Under the pieces are notes generated by a model. It did not search any database, had not been told where the DNA came from, and worked only from the letters and a program-made list of their open reading frames with translations. From NCBI RefSeq assembly GCF_041060425.1, contig NZ_JAULBC010000008.1, forward strand, positions 186,001 through 250,000: 64,000 bases of DNA, given 5' to 3'. Positions 1 to 7,210 of the stretch are shown piece by piece (the first letter of the stretch is position 1; every line of letters begins with the position of its first letter). The stretch comes from Danxiaibacter flavus (lineage in GTDB: Bacteria; Bacteroidota; Bacteroidia; Chitinophagales; Chitinophagaceae). The translations under genes were made by a program, and so were the position numbers.

Positions 1-153
1 TGCGGTCACTTTGCACTTCACCATTTACGTGGGTGCGGTTTGCCACTTGCAATGATGTTATGGGCAGACTTCCGGCCAAACCAAGCAATGATGAGTAGTG
101 CAAGAACTTTCTTCGTAACATAGTGAAGATTTTCTCCGGGTGTATTTATCTGC
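1..153. other. Left edge, no gene recognised
   Basis: I see no convincing coding region here. It lies downstream of the minus-strand GH88 gene. The short minus-strand frame that runs from here into the GH88 gene is in a different frame from it and shows no family features. Confidence 0.4.
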
Positions 154-1341
154 TTACAGGTACCATTTCTTATATCTCGCCAACGCCTCGATAAAATAAT
201 AGTCGGCGTAAGTAAGCGGCACATCAACTTCTGATTTATGCGGAATTGATCCTACGCTATGCATCAGTAAAAATCCGCCGTTTGTTCCCGGCTGCGCACG
301 ATAGGCAGAGGATGATAATGCAGTAAGGATCTTCTTTGCAGCCGCTACATAAGTTTCTTTTTCTTTACCCTTGCTGTACTGACCAAGCTCTAACAATGCC
401 GAAGCCATAACGGAACCTGCAGAAGCATCACGGTATGTATCAGGAATTCCGGGAGCGTCATAATCCCAGTAAGGGATAAGATCTGAAGGCAAATTCGGAT
501 TGGTCAACAGGAAATGTGCAATATGTTTTGCCTGGTCCAGGTAAGTTTTGTTTTTGGTGAAACGATACATCATTGTAAAACCGTAAAGGCCCCACGACTG
601 ACCGCGGCTCCACGCAGAGCTGTCCGCCGCTCCCTGGGCAGTTTTTTTAGCAGCCACTTGCCCGGTTACCAGGTTATAGTCAACCACGTGATAAGAACTG
701 TAGTCTGGTCTGTAATGATTTTTGATGGTGGTATTGGCATGTGTTTCTGCAATGTTCTCCAGGTTTTTGCCGCCACCATTTCTGCCGGACCATTCCAATA
801 ACTCAAGATTCATCATATTATCAATTATCACGGGGCATCGAAAGCTTTTGCTTGAATCCCATGACTGAATGGACTTGATGGATGGCCTGTATCTCGTTGT
901 GAGCGATTGTGCAGCGGTAAGGATCACATCCTTATAAGCCGGATTGTTTGTCAGGCGGTAGGCGTTTCCAAAACTGCAATACATCATAAATCCAAGATCG
1001 TGATTGCCGGTATAATGCTTTTCTTTTTCCAATATGCCAAGACGTTTTTCAGCTTCGTGTCGAATGGCTGTATCACCTGTGTACTCATATAGGTACCACA
1101 ATGTGCCGGGGTAGAAGCCGCTGCACCACCATTTTGTATCACTTGTAACCAATTGGTTTTTAGAGGCATCATAGGTTTTGGGCATTACATCCGGTGGCAG
1201 GGTGTTCATCAGTACTTTGTATTGCTCAACAGCAAATCGCATATTGTCATCGATAAGCTGTTTCATATCATCACTCTTTTGCTGAGCAAAAAGTGTAAGT
1301 GTAAGCAGGCAGGCTAAGGCTGCGGTGCTGATTTTTTTCAT
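154..1341 (-). CDS. Glycoside hydrolase family 88 unsaturated glucuronyl hydrolase
   Basis: Exported enzyme of 395 aa predicted to remove unsaturated uronic acids from the non-reducing end of oligosaccharides produced by polysaccharide lyases. The first 20 residues form a signal peptide ending at LFAQ. The family's two active-site aspartates fit D115 (NHDLGF) and D174 (DNMMNLELL), 59 residues apart as expected for GH88. SAWSRGQSWGLYGF (about 243-256) is another family signature. Length fits a complete single-domain (alpha/alpha)6 barrel. The gene stands alone, and a 24-bp perfect palindrome of the LacI type lies 74 bp upstream, suggesting control by a LacI-family repressor. Exact substrate (glucuronyl or rhamnogalacturonyl) cannot be told from sequence. 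Confidence 0.9.
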   Translation of the reverse strand: MKKISTAALACLLTLTLFAQQKSDDMKQLIDDNMRFAVEQYKVLMNTLPPDVMPKTYDASKNQLVTSDTKWWCSGFYPGTLWYLYEYTGDTAIRHEAEKRLGILEKEKHYTGNHDLGFMMYCSFGNAYRLTNNPAYKDVILTAAQSLTTRYRPSIKSIQSWDSSKSFRCPVIIDNMMNLELLEWSGRNGGGKNLENIAETHANTTIKNHYRPDYSSYHVVDYNLVTGQVAAKKTAQGAADSSAWSRGQSWGLYGFTMMYRFTKNKTYLDQAKHIAHFLLTNPNLPSDLIPYWDYDAPGIPDTYRDASAGSVMASALLELGQYSKGKEKETYVAAAKKILTALSSSAYRAQPGTNGGFLLMHSVGSIPHKSEVDVPLTYADYYFIEALARYKKWYL

Positions 1342-1414
1342 GCAGTGGTTTATTTATACAATTAAAGCAAATCGTTTCTGAGCCAAAAAATTGAGTGAAA
1401 GTAAGCCTTTTTGA

Positions 1415-1438
1415 TAAAATGAAAACGTTTTCATTTTA
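1415..1438. promoter_or_regulatory. 24-bp perfect palindrome, LacI-type operator candidate
   Basis: Perfect inverted repeat centred on CG with core TGAAAACGTTTTCA, extending 12 bp on each side. It lies upstream of the GH88 gene (start at 1341) and 78 bp from DUF3098 on the other side. A central CG flanked by A/T-rich symmetric arms is typical of LacI/GalR-family operators. The core differs from the CAAACGTTTG sites at 16.8 and 17.9 kb, so a different LacI paralogue is more likely. Confidence 0.6.
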
Positions 1439-1515
1439 AAAAATCGGTAAACTCCTCCGGCTATTATAGCTTCTTTTAAAAAAAACATATATTGCAGCAC
1501 TGAAAACTTAAAAAA

Positions 1516-1767
1516 ATGTCAGAACATAAAAAAACAATCGCTCCTTTATTTACCAAAGACAATTATACATGGATGGGTATCGGGGCTGCCGTTATTGCCC
1601 TAGGCATGTTTTTAATGAGTGGCGGCAAAAATGAGGATCCGAATACATTTGATCCAAAGCTGGTGTACAGTGCTACGCGTATCACTGTTGCTCCAATTCT
1701 TATTATAGCAGGCCTGTTGATTGAGGTTTATGCTATATTTAAAAAGCCAAAAGCTGTTCAGCAATAA
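1516..1767 (+). CDS. DUF3098 family small membrane protein
   Basis: Protein of 83 aa with two predicted membrane helices: about 20-36 (YTWMGIGAAVIALGMFLMSG) and about 55-74 (ITVAPILIIAGLLIEVYAIF). The loop between them holds the polar stretch GGKNEDPNTFDP, a hallmark of DUF3098, a Bacteroidota family of unknown function often found beside uppP and other envelope genes. It is followed 18 bp later by a strong hairpin terminator and then by uppP, so the two are neighbours but probably not fully co-transcribed. No biochemical role is known to me. Confidence 0.85.
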   Translation: MSEHKKTIAPLFTKDNYTWMGIGAAVIALGMFLMSGGKNEDPNTFDPKLVYSATRITVAPILIIAGLLIEVYAIFKKPKAVQQ

Positions 1768-1785
1768 AAGAATTTCCTTTAAGAT

Positions 1786-1809
1786 AAGCGGTGCTTGCAC
1801 CGCTTTTTT
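1786..1809 (+). terminator. Rho-independent terminator after the DUF3098 gene
   Basis: 8-bp perfect stem AAGCGGTG/CACCGCTT (1786-1793 with 1798-1805), CTTG loop, followed by T-run to 1809. It separates the DUF3098 gene from uppP; uppP starts only 28 bp further on. Confidence 0.8.
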
Positions 1810-1836
1810 GTTTGTATTAAAGTCAGCATTTTTAGT

Positions 1837-2631
1837 ATGAATATTATACAGGCTATCGTCCTTGCAATTGTAGAAGGTCTTACAGAATTTTTACCCGTAT
1901 CATCCACCGGTCACATGATCATCGCGTCCTGGCTGATGAAGGTTCCTAACAGCGACTTTACCAAGTTCTTTACGGTAGGTATTCAATTCGGAACAATTCT
2001 TTCCGTTGTTGTCCTGTACTTCAGACGTTTTTTCCAAAGCGTCAATTTCTACGTTAAACTTTTTGTGGCATTCATTCCCGCTGCAGTTTTCGGTGTTTTG
2101 TTTTCACATCAGATCGATGCATTACTCGAGAGTGTTTTAACTGTTGGCATCATGCTGCTGGTTGGTGGTATAATATTTATCCTGCTTGATAATTGGTTCA
2201 GGGCGACAGAAAATAACCGTGACAAAGAGATTAAATATGACAATGCATTTGTGATTGGACTGTTCCAGTGTTTGGCAATGATACCTGGTACTTCACGTTC
2301 GGCATCAACCATCATAGGCGGCCTTACGCAAAAGCTCAACAAAAAGCAAGCTGCGGAGTTCTCTTTCTTTCTTGCCGTACCAACCATGTTCGCTGCGACG
2401 GCCAAAAAAATGTATGACTTTTATAAAGAAGGCATTCATCTTTCTTCAGAAGAGTGGAAACTTTTTGGCATCGGCAACCTTGTCGGTTTTATAGTAGCGA
2501 TCATTGCCATACGTGCCTTCATCGGTTATCTGACCAAACACGGCTTTAAGATGTTTGGCTGGTACCGCATCATCGTCGGAGCAGTTATTCTGATATTATA
2601 TTTTATGGGGCACGATTTGCAATTGGTTTAA
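1837..2631 (+). CDS. uppP: Undecaprenyl-diphosphatase UppP (BacA family)
   Basis: Integral membrane phosphatase that recycles undecaprenyl pyrophosphate to the monophosphate carrier for peptidoglycan and other wall polymers. From the ATG at 1837 the protein is 264 aa, the usual UppP length, starting MNIIQAIVLAIVEGLTEFLP. The family motifs are present: (E/Q)GLTEFLPVSSTGH near residues 13-26 and PGTSRSASTIIGG around 142-154. About seven hydrophobic helices follow. The longer frame from 1795 begins inside the terminator hairpin and lacks similarity, so the ATG at 1837 is preferred. It ends right before a period-8 repeat array. Confidence 0.95.
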   Translation: MNIIQAIVLAIVEGLTEFLPVSSTGHMIIASWLMKVPNSDFTKFFTVGIQFGTILSVVVLYFRRFFQSVNFYVKLFVAFIPAAVFGVLFSHQIDALLESVLTVGIMLLVGGIIFILLDNWFRATENNRDKEIKYDNAFVIGLFQCLAMIPGTSRSASTIIGGLTQKLNKKQAAEFSFFLAVPTMFAATAKKMYDFYKEGIHLSSEEWKLFGIGNLVGFIVAIIAIRAFIGYLTKHGFKMFGWYRIIVGAVILILYFMGHDLQLV

Positions 2632-2632
2632 G

Positions 2633-2672
2633 AAGACAGTAAGATCGTAAGACAGTAAGAAAGTAAGAATCG
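2633..2672. repeat. Period-8 degenerate tandem array
   Basis: Five 8-nt units in perfect register: AAGACAGT, AAGATCGT, AAGACAGT, AAGAAAGT, AAGAATCG. It begins one base after the uppP stop codon. The same unit family forms a ten-unit array at 41918. Confidence 0.85.
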
Positions 2673-3178
2673 GAGCTCTAAGCTGGTTGTACGTTTTACG
2701 TTTATTGAAGCGAAAAGAGGATAGTCCTGGATGTAAAGTTTATGACTAATGTAGGGTAATTGTTACACGAAGAAAAGGCAGGAGAAGACACAGCGAGCCA
2801 CAGAGGGTTCCACGCAGCGGCTATTTTCGACTGGCAATTTTCAATTAATAATTCTTTGTGCTTCTTAGTGTCCTTCGTGTGTTTCAAAAAATCTTTGTGC
2901 TTCTTTGCGCTTTTGAGCCTTAGTGCCCGCCCGTGCCGGATCGGACGGGGCAACAGCTCGCCGTGTTTCTCCGTGTCGATTGTGCCTCCGTGCCCGCCCG
3001 TGCCGGATCGGACGGGGTTCAAAAAAACTTTGTGCTCCTTTCTGCCTTTGCGTCTTCGTGCCCGCCCGTGCCGGATCGGACGGGGCAAAAAATCACCGTG
3101 TTTCTCCGTGCCGCCCTGTCTCCGTGGTTCAAAAAAAACTTCATCTTTGCACGAGCCCCTGCGGCTAAAACTATACTT
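2673..3178 (+). repeat. Composite repeat region upstream of the MFS gene
   Basis: Gene-free region made of repeats. It holds period-7 units of the GTTGTAC type at 2686-2706, the word CAATTTTCAATTAA near 2834, a tract of CTTTGTGCTTCTT-like words, and three copies of a hairpin module (2923-2950, 2990-3017, 3058-3085; spacing 67 and 68) containing GCCCGCCCGTGCCGGATCGG. It ends with GGTTCAAAAAAAACT and the -7-like box CATCTTTG (3142-3149), 29 nt before the start codon. Open frames across it on both strands are repeat translations, not genes. Confidence 0.8.
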
Positions 3179-4543
3179 ATGCAAACTGCTTCAAAACGTG
3201 TTATTAACGGTTGGGCCATGTACGACTGGGCCAACAGTGCTTACAATCTTGTCATTACCTCAACAATCTTCCCTGCTTATTATACGGCTATCACGGCCAA
3301 CGACCGCACCGGTCACGAAGTAAGCTTTTTCGGAAAGAAAGTAGTGAATACAGTACTGTTCGATTATGTACTTTCCGCCGCTTATCTCATCATTGTTTTT
3401 CTTTCACCAATACTCTCATCTATTGCTGACTATAAAGGCAACAAGAAAAAGTTCATGCAATTCTTTTGCTACGTAGGAAGTATTAGCTGTTGCGGTTTAT
3501 TCATTTTTGGTCCGCAGCAAGATGCTGGAGGTCACGCGGCAGGTTTTGCTCCTTATGTGCTTGAGGGTAGTATGTTGTTCTTTATGCTGGCTGCAGTAGG
3601 TTATTGTGGCAGCCTTGTTTTTTACAACTCTTACCTGCCTGAAATAGCCGGGGAAAAAGATCAGGACAGGGTTAGTGCAAAAGGATTTGCATTAGGATAT
3701 ATTGGCAGCATCATTCTCCAGGTAATCTGTTTTATTGTAGTGCTTAAGCCTGACTTATTTGGCATCAAGGATAATTTCCTTCCATCAAGAATTTCATTTT
3801 TCCTTGTAGGACTCTGGTGGGTCGGTTTTGCGCAAGTGACCTTTGCAAGATTGCCTGCATCACGTATTAACCCTGTCGAAAAAAGTGGTTCTGTAGTTGC
3901 TCATGGGTTTAATGAGTTGAAGAAGGTATATCGCCAGGTAGTTAAAATGCCGGTGTTAAAAAGATTTCTGCGTTCTTTCTTTTTCTACAGCATGGGCGTG
4001 CAAACCGTTATGCTTGTGGCTACAATTTTTGGAGGAAAAGAATTGGAGTTGCCATCTCAAACGTTGATCGTAACAATCATGATCATCCAGTTTGTTGCGA
4101 TTGCAGGTGCTTATATGATGAGTAAGCTTTCAGAGAAGTTTGGCAACCTGCCGGTGCTGGCTTTTGTGATTATTATCTGGATCGGCATATGTATCGGTGG
4201 CTACTTTATTGAAAAGGGCAGTGCCAATCAGTTTTATATTTTGGGTGGAGTAGTTGGTTTGGTGATGGGAGGCATACAATCTTTAAGTCGCTCAACGTAT
4301 TCAAAGCTGATGCCTGAAACAAAAGACACTGCTTCCTTCTTCAGTTTTTATGATGTTACGGAAAAGCTGGCAATTGTTATCGGTACATTCAGTTTTGGAC
4401 TTGTTGAAGCTGTTGCAGGGAATATGCGTAATTCCGTTTTGGCATTAATGGTTTACTTTGTGATCGCTTTTGTATTAATGCTTTTTGCCATAAAGAGATT
4501 TAACCAGGAAAAAAGAGCAGCAGTGCAGGAAGCTGTATTATAA
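3179..4543 (+). CDS. MFS transporter, UMF1 (Atg22-like) family
   Basis: Inner-membrane transporter of 454 aa with about 12 hydrophobic helices. The N-terminus NGWAMYDWANSAYNLVITST is the classic UMF1 signature, the bacterial relatives of yeast vacuolar effluxer Atg22. Substrate is unknown; amino-acid-like efflux is only suggested by the family. The start is set at the ATG at 3179: the frame stays open back to 2933, but that part is translated intergenic repeat. The MBL hydrolase follows after 26 bp, so the two are probably one transcript. Confidence 0.88.
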   Translation: MQTASKRVINGWAMYDWANSAYNLVITSTIFPAYYTAITANDRTGHEVSFFGKKVVNTVLFDYVLSAAYLIIVFLSPILSSIADYKGNKKKFMQFFCYVGSISCCGLFIFGPQQDAGGHAAGFAPYVLEGSMLFFMLAAVGYCGSLVFYNSYLPEIAGEKDQDRVSAKGFALGYIGSIILQVICFIVVLKPDLFGIKDNFLPSRISFFLVGLWWVGFAQVTFARLPASRINPVEKSGSVVAHGFNELKKVYRQVVKMPVLKRFLRSFFFYSMGVQTVMLVATIFGGKELELPSQTLIVTIMIIQFVAIAGAYMMSKLSEKFGNLPVLAFVIIIWIGICIGGYFIEKGSANQFYILGGVVGLVMGGIQSLSRSTYSKLMPETKDTASFFSFYDVTEKLAIVIGTFSFGLVEAVAGNMRNSVLALMVYFVIAFVLMLFAIKRFNQEKRAAVQEAVL

Positions 4544-4569
4544 CCAACCCTGACATAAAACCTTTTATT

Positions 4570-5433
4570 ATGCAATTGTACACGATCGACACGGAACTGT
4601 TTAAACTGGACGGCGGCGCTATGTTTGGCGTTGTTCCCAAAACCATCTGGAACAAGCTTAATCCTTCTGATGAAAACAATCTTTGTACATGGGCGATGCG
4701 TTGCCTGCTGATAGAGGATGGTAACAGGTTAATGCTGATCGACAATGGCATCGGTGATAAACAGGATGCAAAATTTTTCAGCCATTATTATCTGCATGGT
4801 GACAATACGCTCGAAAAATCTTTAAAGAAACATGGTTTTAGTAAAGAGGATATAACAGATGTCATTCTCACCCACCTGCATTTTGATCATTGCGGTGGTA
4901 GTGTTGACAGGGTTGATGGAAAGCTTGTGCCGGCTTTTAAAAATGCAGTATACTGGAGCAATGAACGCCACTGGAAATGGGCAACGGAGCCGAATGCACG
5001 TGAAAAGGCTTCGTTCCTGAAAGAAAATATTCTACCAATACAAGAAGCAGGGCAGCTTAAATTTATTGAAACGCCGGAAGGTGATAGTGGTGACAAACTC
5101 GCTTCTACACATTTTACAGATAACATATCCATGAGATTTGTAAATGGTCATACCGATATGATGATGCTTCCGCAGATCGCTTATAAAGGGAAAACACTTG
5201 TGTACGCCGCAGATCTGTTGCCTTCTGTCGCTCACCTGCCTTTGCCTTATGTTATGGCGTATGATATGTTTCCATTAACCACATTAACTGAAAAACAGCA
5301 GTTTCTTAAAGAAGCGATCGAAAACGATTATATTCTCTTCTTTGAACATGACAAAGACATTGAATGCTGCAGCCTTCAACAGACAGAAAGAGGAGTAAGG
5401 CAGAAGGATATTTTTAAATTAATCGAGATATAA
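4570..5433 (+). CDS. MBL-fold metallo-hydrolase
   Basis: Metallo-beta-lactamase-fold hydrolase of 287 aa without signal peptide. The metal motif HxHxDH is intact as THLHFDHCGG (H102, H104, D106, H107); further ligands fit the H in VNGHTDMM (about 195), the D in YAADLLP and the late H in FFEHDKD. The layout resembles the lactonase/AttM-type branch of the superfamily, but the substrate cannot be inferred. It follows the MFS gene closely, suggesting a shared transcript and perhaps a shared metabolite. Confidence 0.85.
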   Translation: MQLYTIDTELFKLDGGAMFGVVPKTIWNKLNPSDENNLCTWAMRCLLIEDGNRLMLIDNGIGDKQDAKFFSHYYLHGDNTLEKSLKKHGFSKEDITDVILTHLHFDHCGGSVDRVDGKLVPAFKNAVYWSNERHWKWATEPNAREKASFLKENILPIQEAGQLKFIETPEGDSGDKLASTHFTDNISMRFVNGHTDMMMLPQIAYKGKTLVYAADLLPSVAHLPLPYVMAYDMFPLTTLTEKQQFLKEAIENDYILFFEHDKDIECCSLQQTERGVRQKDIFKLIEI

Positions 5434-5435
5434 GC

Positions 5436-5463
5436 AAGTACAAAGTGAGAAGTACGAAGTACG
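5436..5463. repeat. Period-7 array, AAGTACG type
   Basis: Four 7-nt units: AAGTACA, AAGTGAG, AAGTACG, AAGTACG. It starts just after the MBL-hydrolase stop codon, in the convergent gap before the alkyltransferase-like gene. Confidence 0.75.
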
Positions 5464-5526
5464 TTTCGGCCAGCGCTTGCGTATATTCAAAATTGGATCA
5501 GGTGATGGAGCAAGCATGGACCTTAA

Positions 5527-5561
5527 GCTGACAGCTAATAGCTGATGGCTGATAGCTTAAA
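5527..5561. repeat. Period-7 array, GCTNATA type
   Basis: Five units GCTGACA, GCTAATA, GCTGATG, GCTGATA, GCTTAAA, ending at the 3' end of the alkyltransferase-like gene. The same type recurs at 7169 and 10758. Confidence 0.8.
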
Positions 5562-5940
5562 GCAGTTCTGTCGCCGGATCCCAATAAATTTTCCTGAAAT
5601 CGACGATCTTATCATCTTCCACTTTTATTTTTTCTTTCTCGAGTAATTCCTGCATTTGCGTAGGAGTTTTAAAATGCATTTTGCCGGAGAGCATGCCGTT
5701 GCGGTTTACCACGCGGTGCGCGGGCACCTTAGGCTTTGCGGATGAAGCGCCATTCATTGCCCAGCCAACCATTCTTGCGGAGAGTTTTGTTCCAAGGTAA
5801 TTGGCTATTGCGCCATAGCTTGTAACGCGGCCTTTGGGTATTTGCCGCGCAACATCCCACACATCTTCAAAAAAAGAGGGTTCTTCTTTGTTTTTCGATG
5901 GAAGCGATTGTTTGGAGGAGGCGGCTTTGGCTTTTTTCAT
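5557..5940 (-). CDS. Alkyltransferase-like protein (MGMT-related, Cys replaced by Ala)
   Basis: Small DNA-binding protein of 127 aa from the methylguanine-DNA methyltransferase superfamily. After a basic N-terminal stretch (1-20) it carries the helix-turn-helix/recognition region IPKGRVTSYGAIANYLG (34-50) and the arginine finger region SARMVGWAMNG. The active-site PCHRV motif reads PAHRVV (73-78), so the acceptor cysteine is Ala74. Such ATL proteins bind O6-alkylguanine without repairing it and hand the lesion to nucleotide excision repair. The start lies 4 nt downstream of a TATCTTTA box on the minus strand, indicating a leaderless message. Confidence 0.88.
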   Translation of the reverse strand: MKKAKAASSKQSLPSKNKEEPSFFEDVWDVARQIPKGRVTSYGAIANYLGTKLSARMVGWAMNGASSAKPKVPAHRVVNRNGMLSGKMHFKTPTQMQELLEKEKIKVEDDKIVDFRKIYWDPATELL

Positions 5941-5944
5941 TTTC

Positions 5945-5952
5945 TAAAGATA
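5945..5952 (-). promoter_or_regulatory. -7 promoter box of the alkyltransferase-like gene
   Basis: Minus-strand TATCTTTA matches the Bacteroidota -7 consensus TAnnTTTG at all but the last base. Four bases separate it from the ATG at 5940, so transcription probably starts at or next to the start codon. Confidence 0.55.
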
Positions 5953-6254
5953 AGTTTTTTGAACCCCGTCCGATCCGGCACGGGCGGGCACGGAGACAGG
6001 GCGACACGGAGAAACACGGGATCTTTTGCCACTAAGACAGAAAGGCACAAAGAAGCATAAAGATTTTTTGAACCACTAACACAAAGAACACCACGAAGCA
6101 CAAAGAATTAAAGAAAGCGCTGCGCTAATAAGGTCACAAAACCTTCGACAGACTTAGCTTACTAAGTACTTAACCTTCGTGCTGCTTTGTGTTCTTTGTG
6201 GTTCATCTCCGCAGGCTTAAACGTATAACGTAAAACTTACAACGTACAACTCCC
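5953..6254 (-). repeat. Composite repeat region upstream of the alkyltransferase-like gene
   Basis: Gene-free. Read on the minus strand it has the same order as at 2673-3178: a period-7 array of the GTTGTAC type (6220-6254), tracts of CTTTGTGCTTC/CTTAGTG words, one GCCCGCCCG hairpin module (5964-5991), then GGTTCAAAAAAC and the -7 box. The period-7 units directly abut the DUF5522 stop codon. Confidence 0.8.
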
Positions 6255-6464
6255 TTATAGCTCCGCACCATCTTCCTTCTTCTGCTGCGCTTCTTCAACC
6301 AATGCGCTTCGTAAAGGTTCCGGAACATTTTCATAATGATAGGGACAATTAGTGCAGCCCTTACCACAACAGAATCCCCGTTCCAGCAAATAAAGGCGCG
6401 TGAGCACCATCATGCCGTCTTCATTATAATAGTAGTCTCTCTTTTCAATCAATGGCTTGCTCAC
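6255..6464 (-). CDS. DUF5522 family cysteine-rich small protein
   Basis: Protein of 69 aa. A four-cysteine cluster (CCGKGCTNCPYHY; C32, C33, C37, C40) marks the DUF5522 type and could bind a metal or iron-sulfur cluster, though this is inference. Its start overlaps the end of trmB by 20 bp in another frame, so translation is probably coupled and the two form an operon. Function unknown. Confidence 0.8.
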   Translation of the reverse strand: MSKPLIEKRDYYYNEDGMMVLTRLYLLERGFCCGKGCTNCPYHYENVPEPLRSALVEEAQQKKEDGAEL

Positions 6465-7149
6465 GGAGTTGATCTTTTAAGATGACATCTTTTTCATGTG
6501 GCAGGTTTGCAGGCAGGCTGAACTGTAAATAGTGAATGCGGTTACTTTGCGCAATATCCAAACTTTCATAATGGGTCTTTATCTTCAAAACATCGCTTAC
6601 ATTTTCGTCCGCGTATACATCCTCTTTATCGGTTAGCAATTCCAGTTCATACAATTTGATCACAGTTTTTGTAAAGTGATACAGGTCGGGACTGTCAGTC
6701 TTTAGGTTAATACGTCCGCCAGTCTGAAGGAAGTGTTTGTATAAGCGCAAATATTTAGGGTGAGTCAATCGCTTTTTCATTTTTGAAAAACGAAGCTGAG
6801 GATCAGGAAAAGTGATCCAGATCTCATTCACTTCATCTTTTGCGAAATAATTGGTGATCTGGTCGATATGTGTCCGCAGAAAAGCAACATTTGTAAGTCC
6901 TTCATCCAATGCTGTTTTTGCGCCGCGCCAGATGCGATTTCCTTTAATATCTACTCCGATGAAATTTTTATCAGGAAATAGTCTGCCCAGTCCCAGTGCA
7001 TATTCGCCTTTGCCACACGCAAGCTCCAATACAATAGGGCGATCATTTTTGAAAAAATCATTCCATTTGCCCTGCATGTTTTCCGGATGCTCCAATACGT
7101 TGGCAAAACCTTTTATTTGCTCAAACCTTTCAAGTTTATTTTGACCCAT
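6445..7149 (-). CDS. trmB: tRNA (guanine-N7-)-methyltransferase TrmB
   Basis: SAM-dependent enzyme that methylates G46 of tRNAs in the cytoplasm. From the ATG at 7149 the protein is 234 aa, beginning MGQNKLERF. The SAM-binding motif is LELACGKGEYALGL, followed by FIGVDIKGNRIWRGAK and the family signature WITFPDPQLRFSKMKKRL, the Bacteroidota version of the TrmB FPDPW motif. A longer frame has an ATG at 7167, but a perfect -7 box (TATCTTTG) lies between the two ATGs, so the upstream codon would not be transcribed; the shorter start is chosen. Overlaps the downstream DUF5522 gene. Confidence 0.93.
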   Translation of the reverse strand: MGQNKLERFEQIKGFANVLEHPENMQGKWNDFFKNDRPIVLELACGKGEYALGLGRLFPDKNFIGVDIKGNRIWRGAKTALDEGLTNVAFLRTHIDQITNYFAKDEVNEIWITFPDPQLRFSKMKKRLTHPKYLRLYKHFLQTGGRINLKTDSPDLYHFTKTVIKLYELELLTDKEDVYADENVSDVLKIKTHYESLDIAQSNRIHYLQFSLPANLPHEKDVILKDQLREQAID

Positions 7150-7153
7150 GCGG

Positions 7154-7161
7154 CAAAGATA
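7154..7161 (-). promoter_or_regulatory. -7 promoter box of trmB
   Basis: Minus-strand TATCTTTG, a perfect match to TAnnTTTG, 4 nt before the start codon at 7149. This decides the trmB start and predicts a leaderless mRNA. Confidence 0.65.
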
Positions 7162-7168
7162 ATTCATA

Positions 7169-7210
7169 GCTGTCAGCTATTGGCTATCAGCTTTGAGCGA
7201 ACAGCTCTGA
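7169..7210. repeat. Period-7 array, GCTNNNN type
   Basis: Six consecutive 7-nt units in perfect register: GCTGTCA, GCTATTG, GCTATCA, GCTTTGA, GCGAACA, GCTCTGA. It ends 7 bp upstream of the trmB -7 box. Confidence 0.8.

Noticed and set aside
18..227. Minus-strand frame at the left edge
   Set aside because: Overlaps the GH88 gene in another frame and has no recognisable features.
2933..3178. N-terminal extension of the MFS frame
   Set aside because: The extra 82 residues are repeat-derived; the UMF1 signature starts right after the ATG at 3179.
2702..3323. Several open frames on both strands before the MFS gene (Arg/Pro/His-rich products)
   Set aside because: They are translations of degenerate repeats with periodic motifs such as PCRIGRG and RPIRHGRA, have no domain, and cover each other on both strands.
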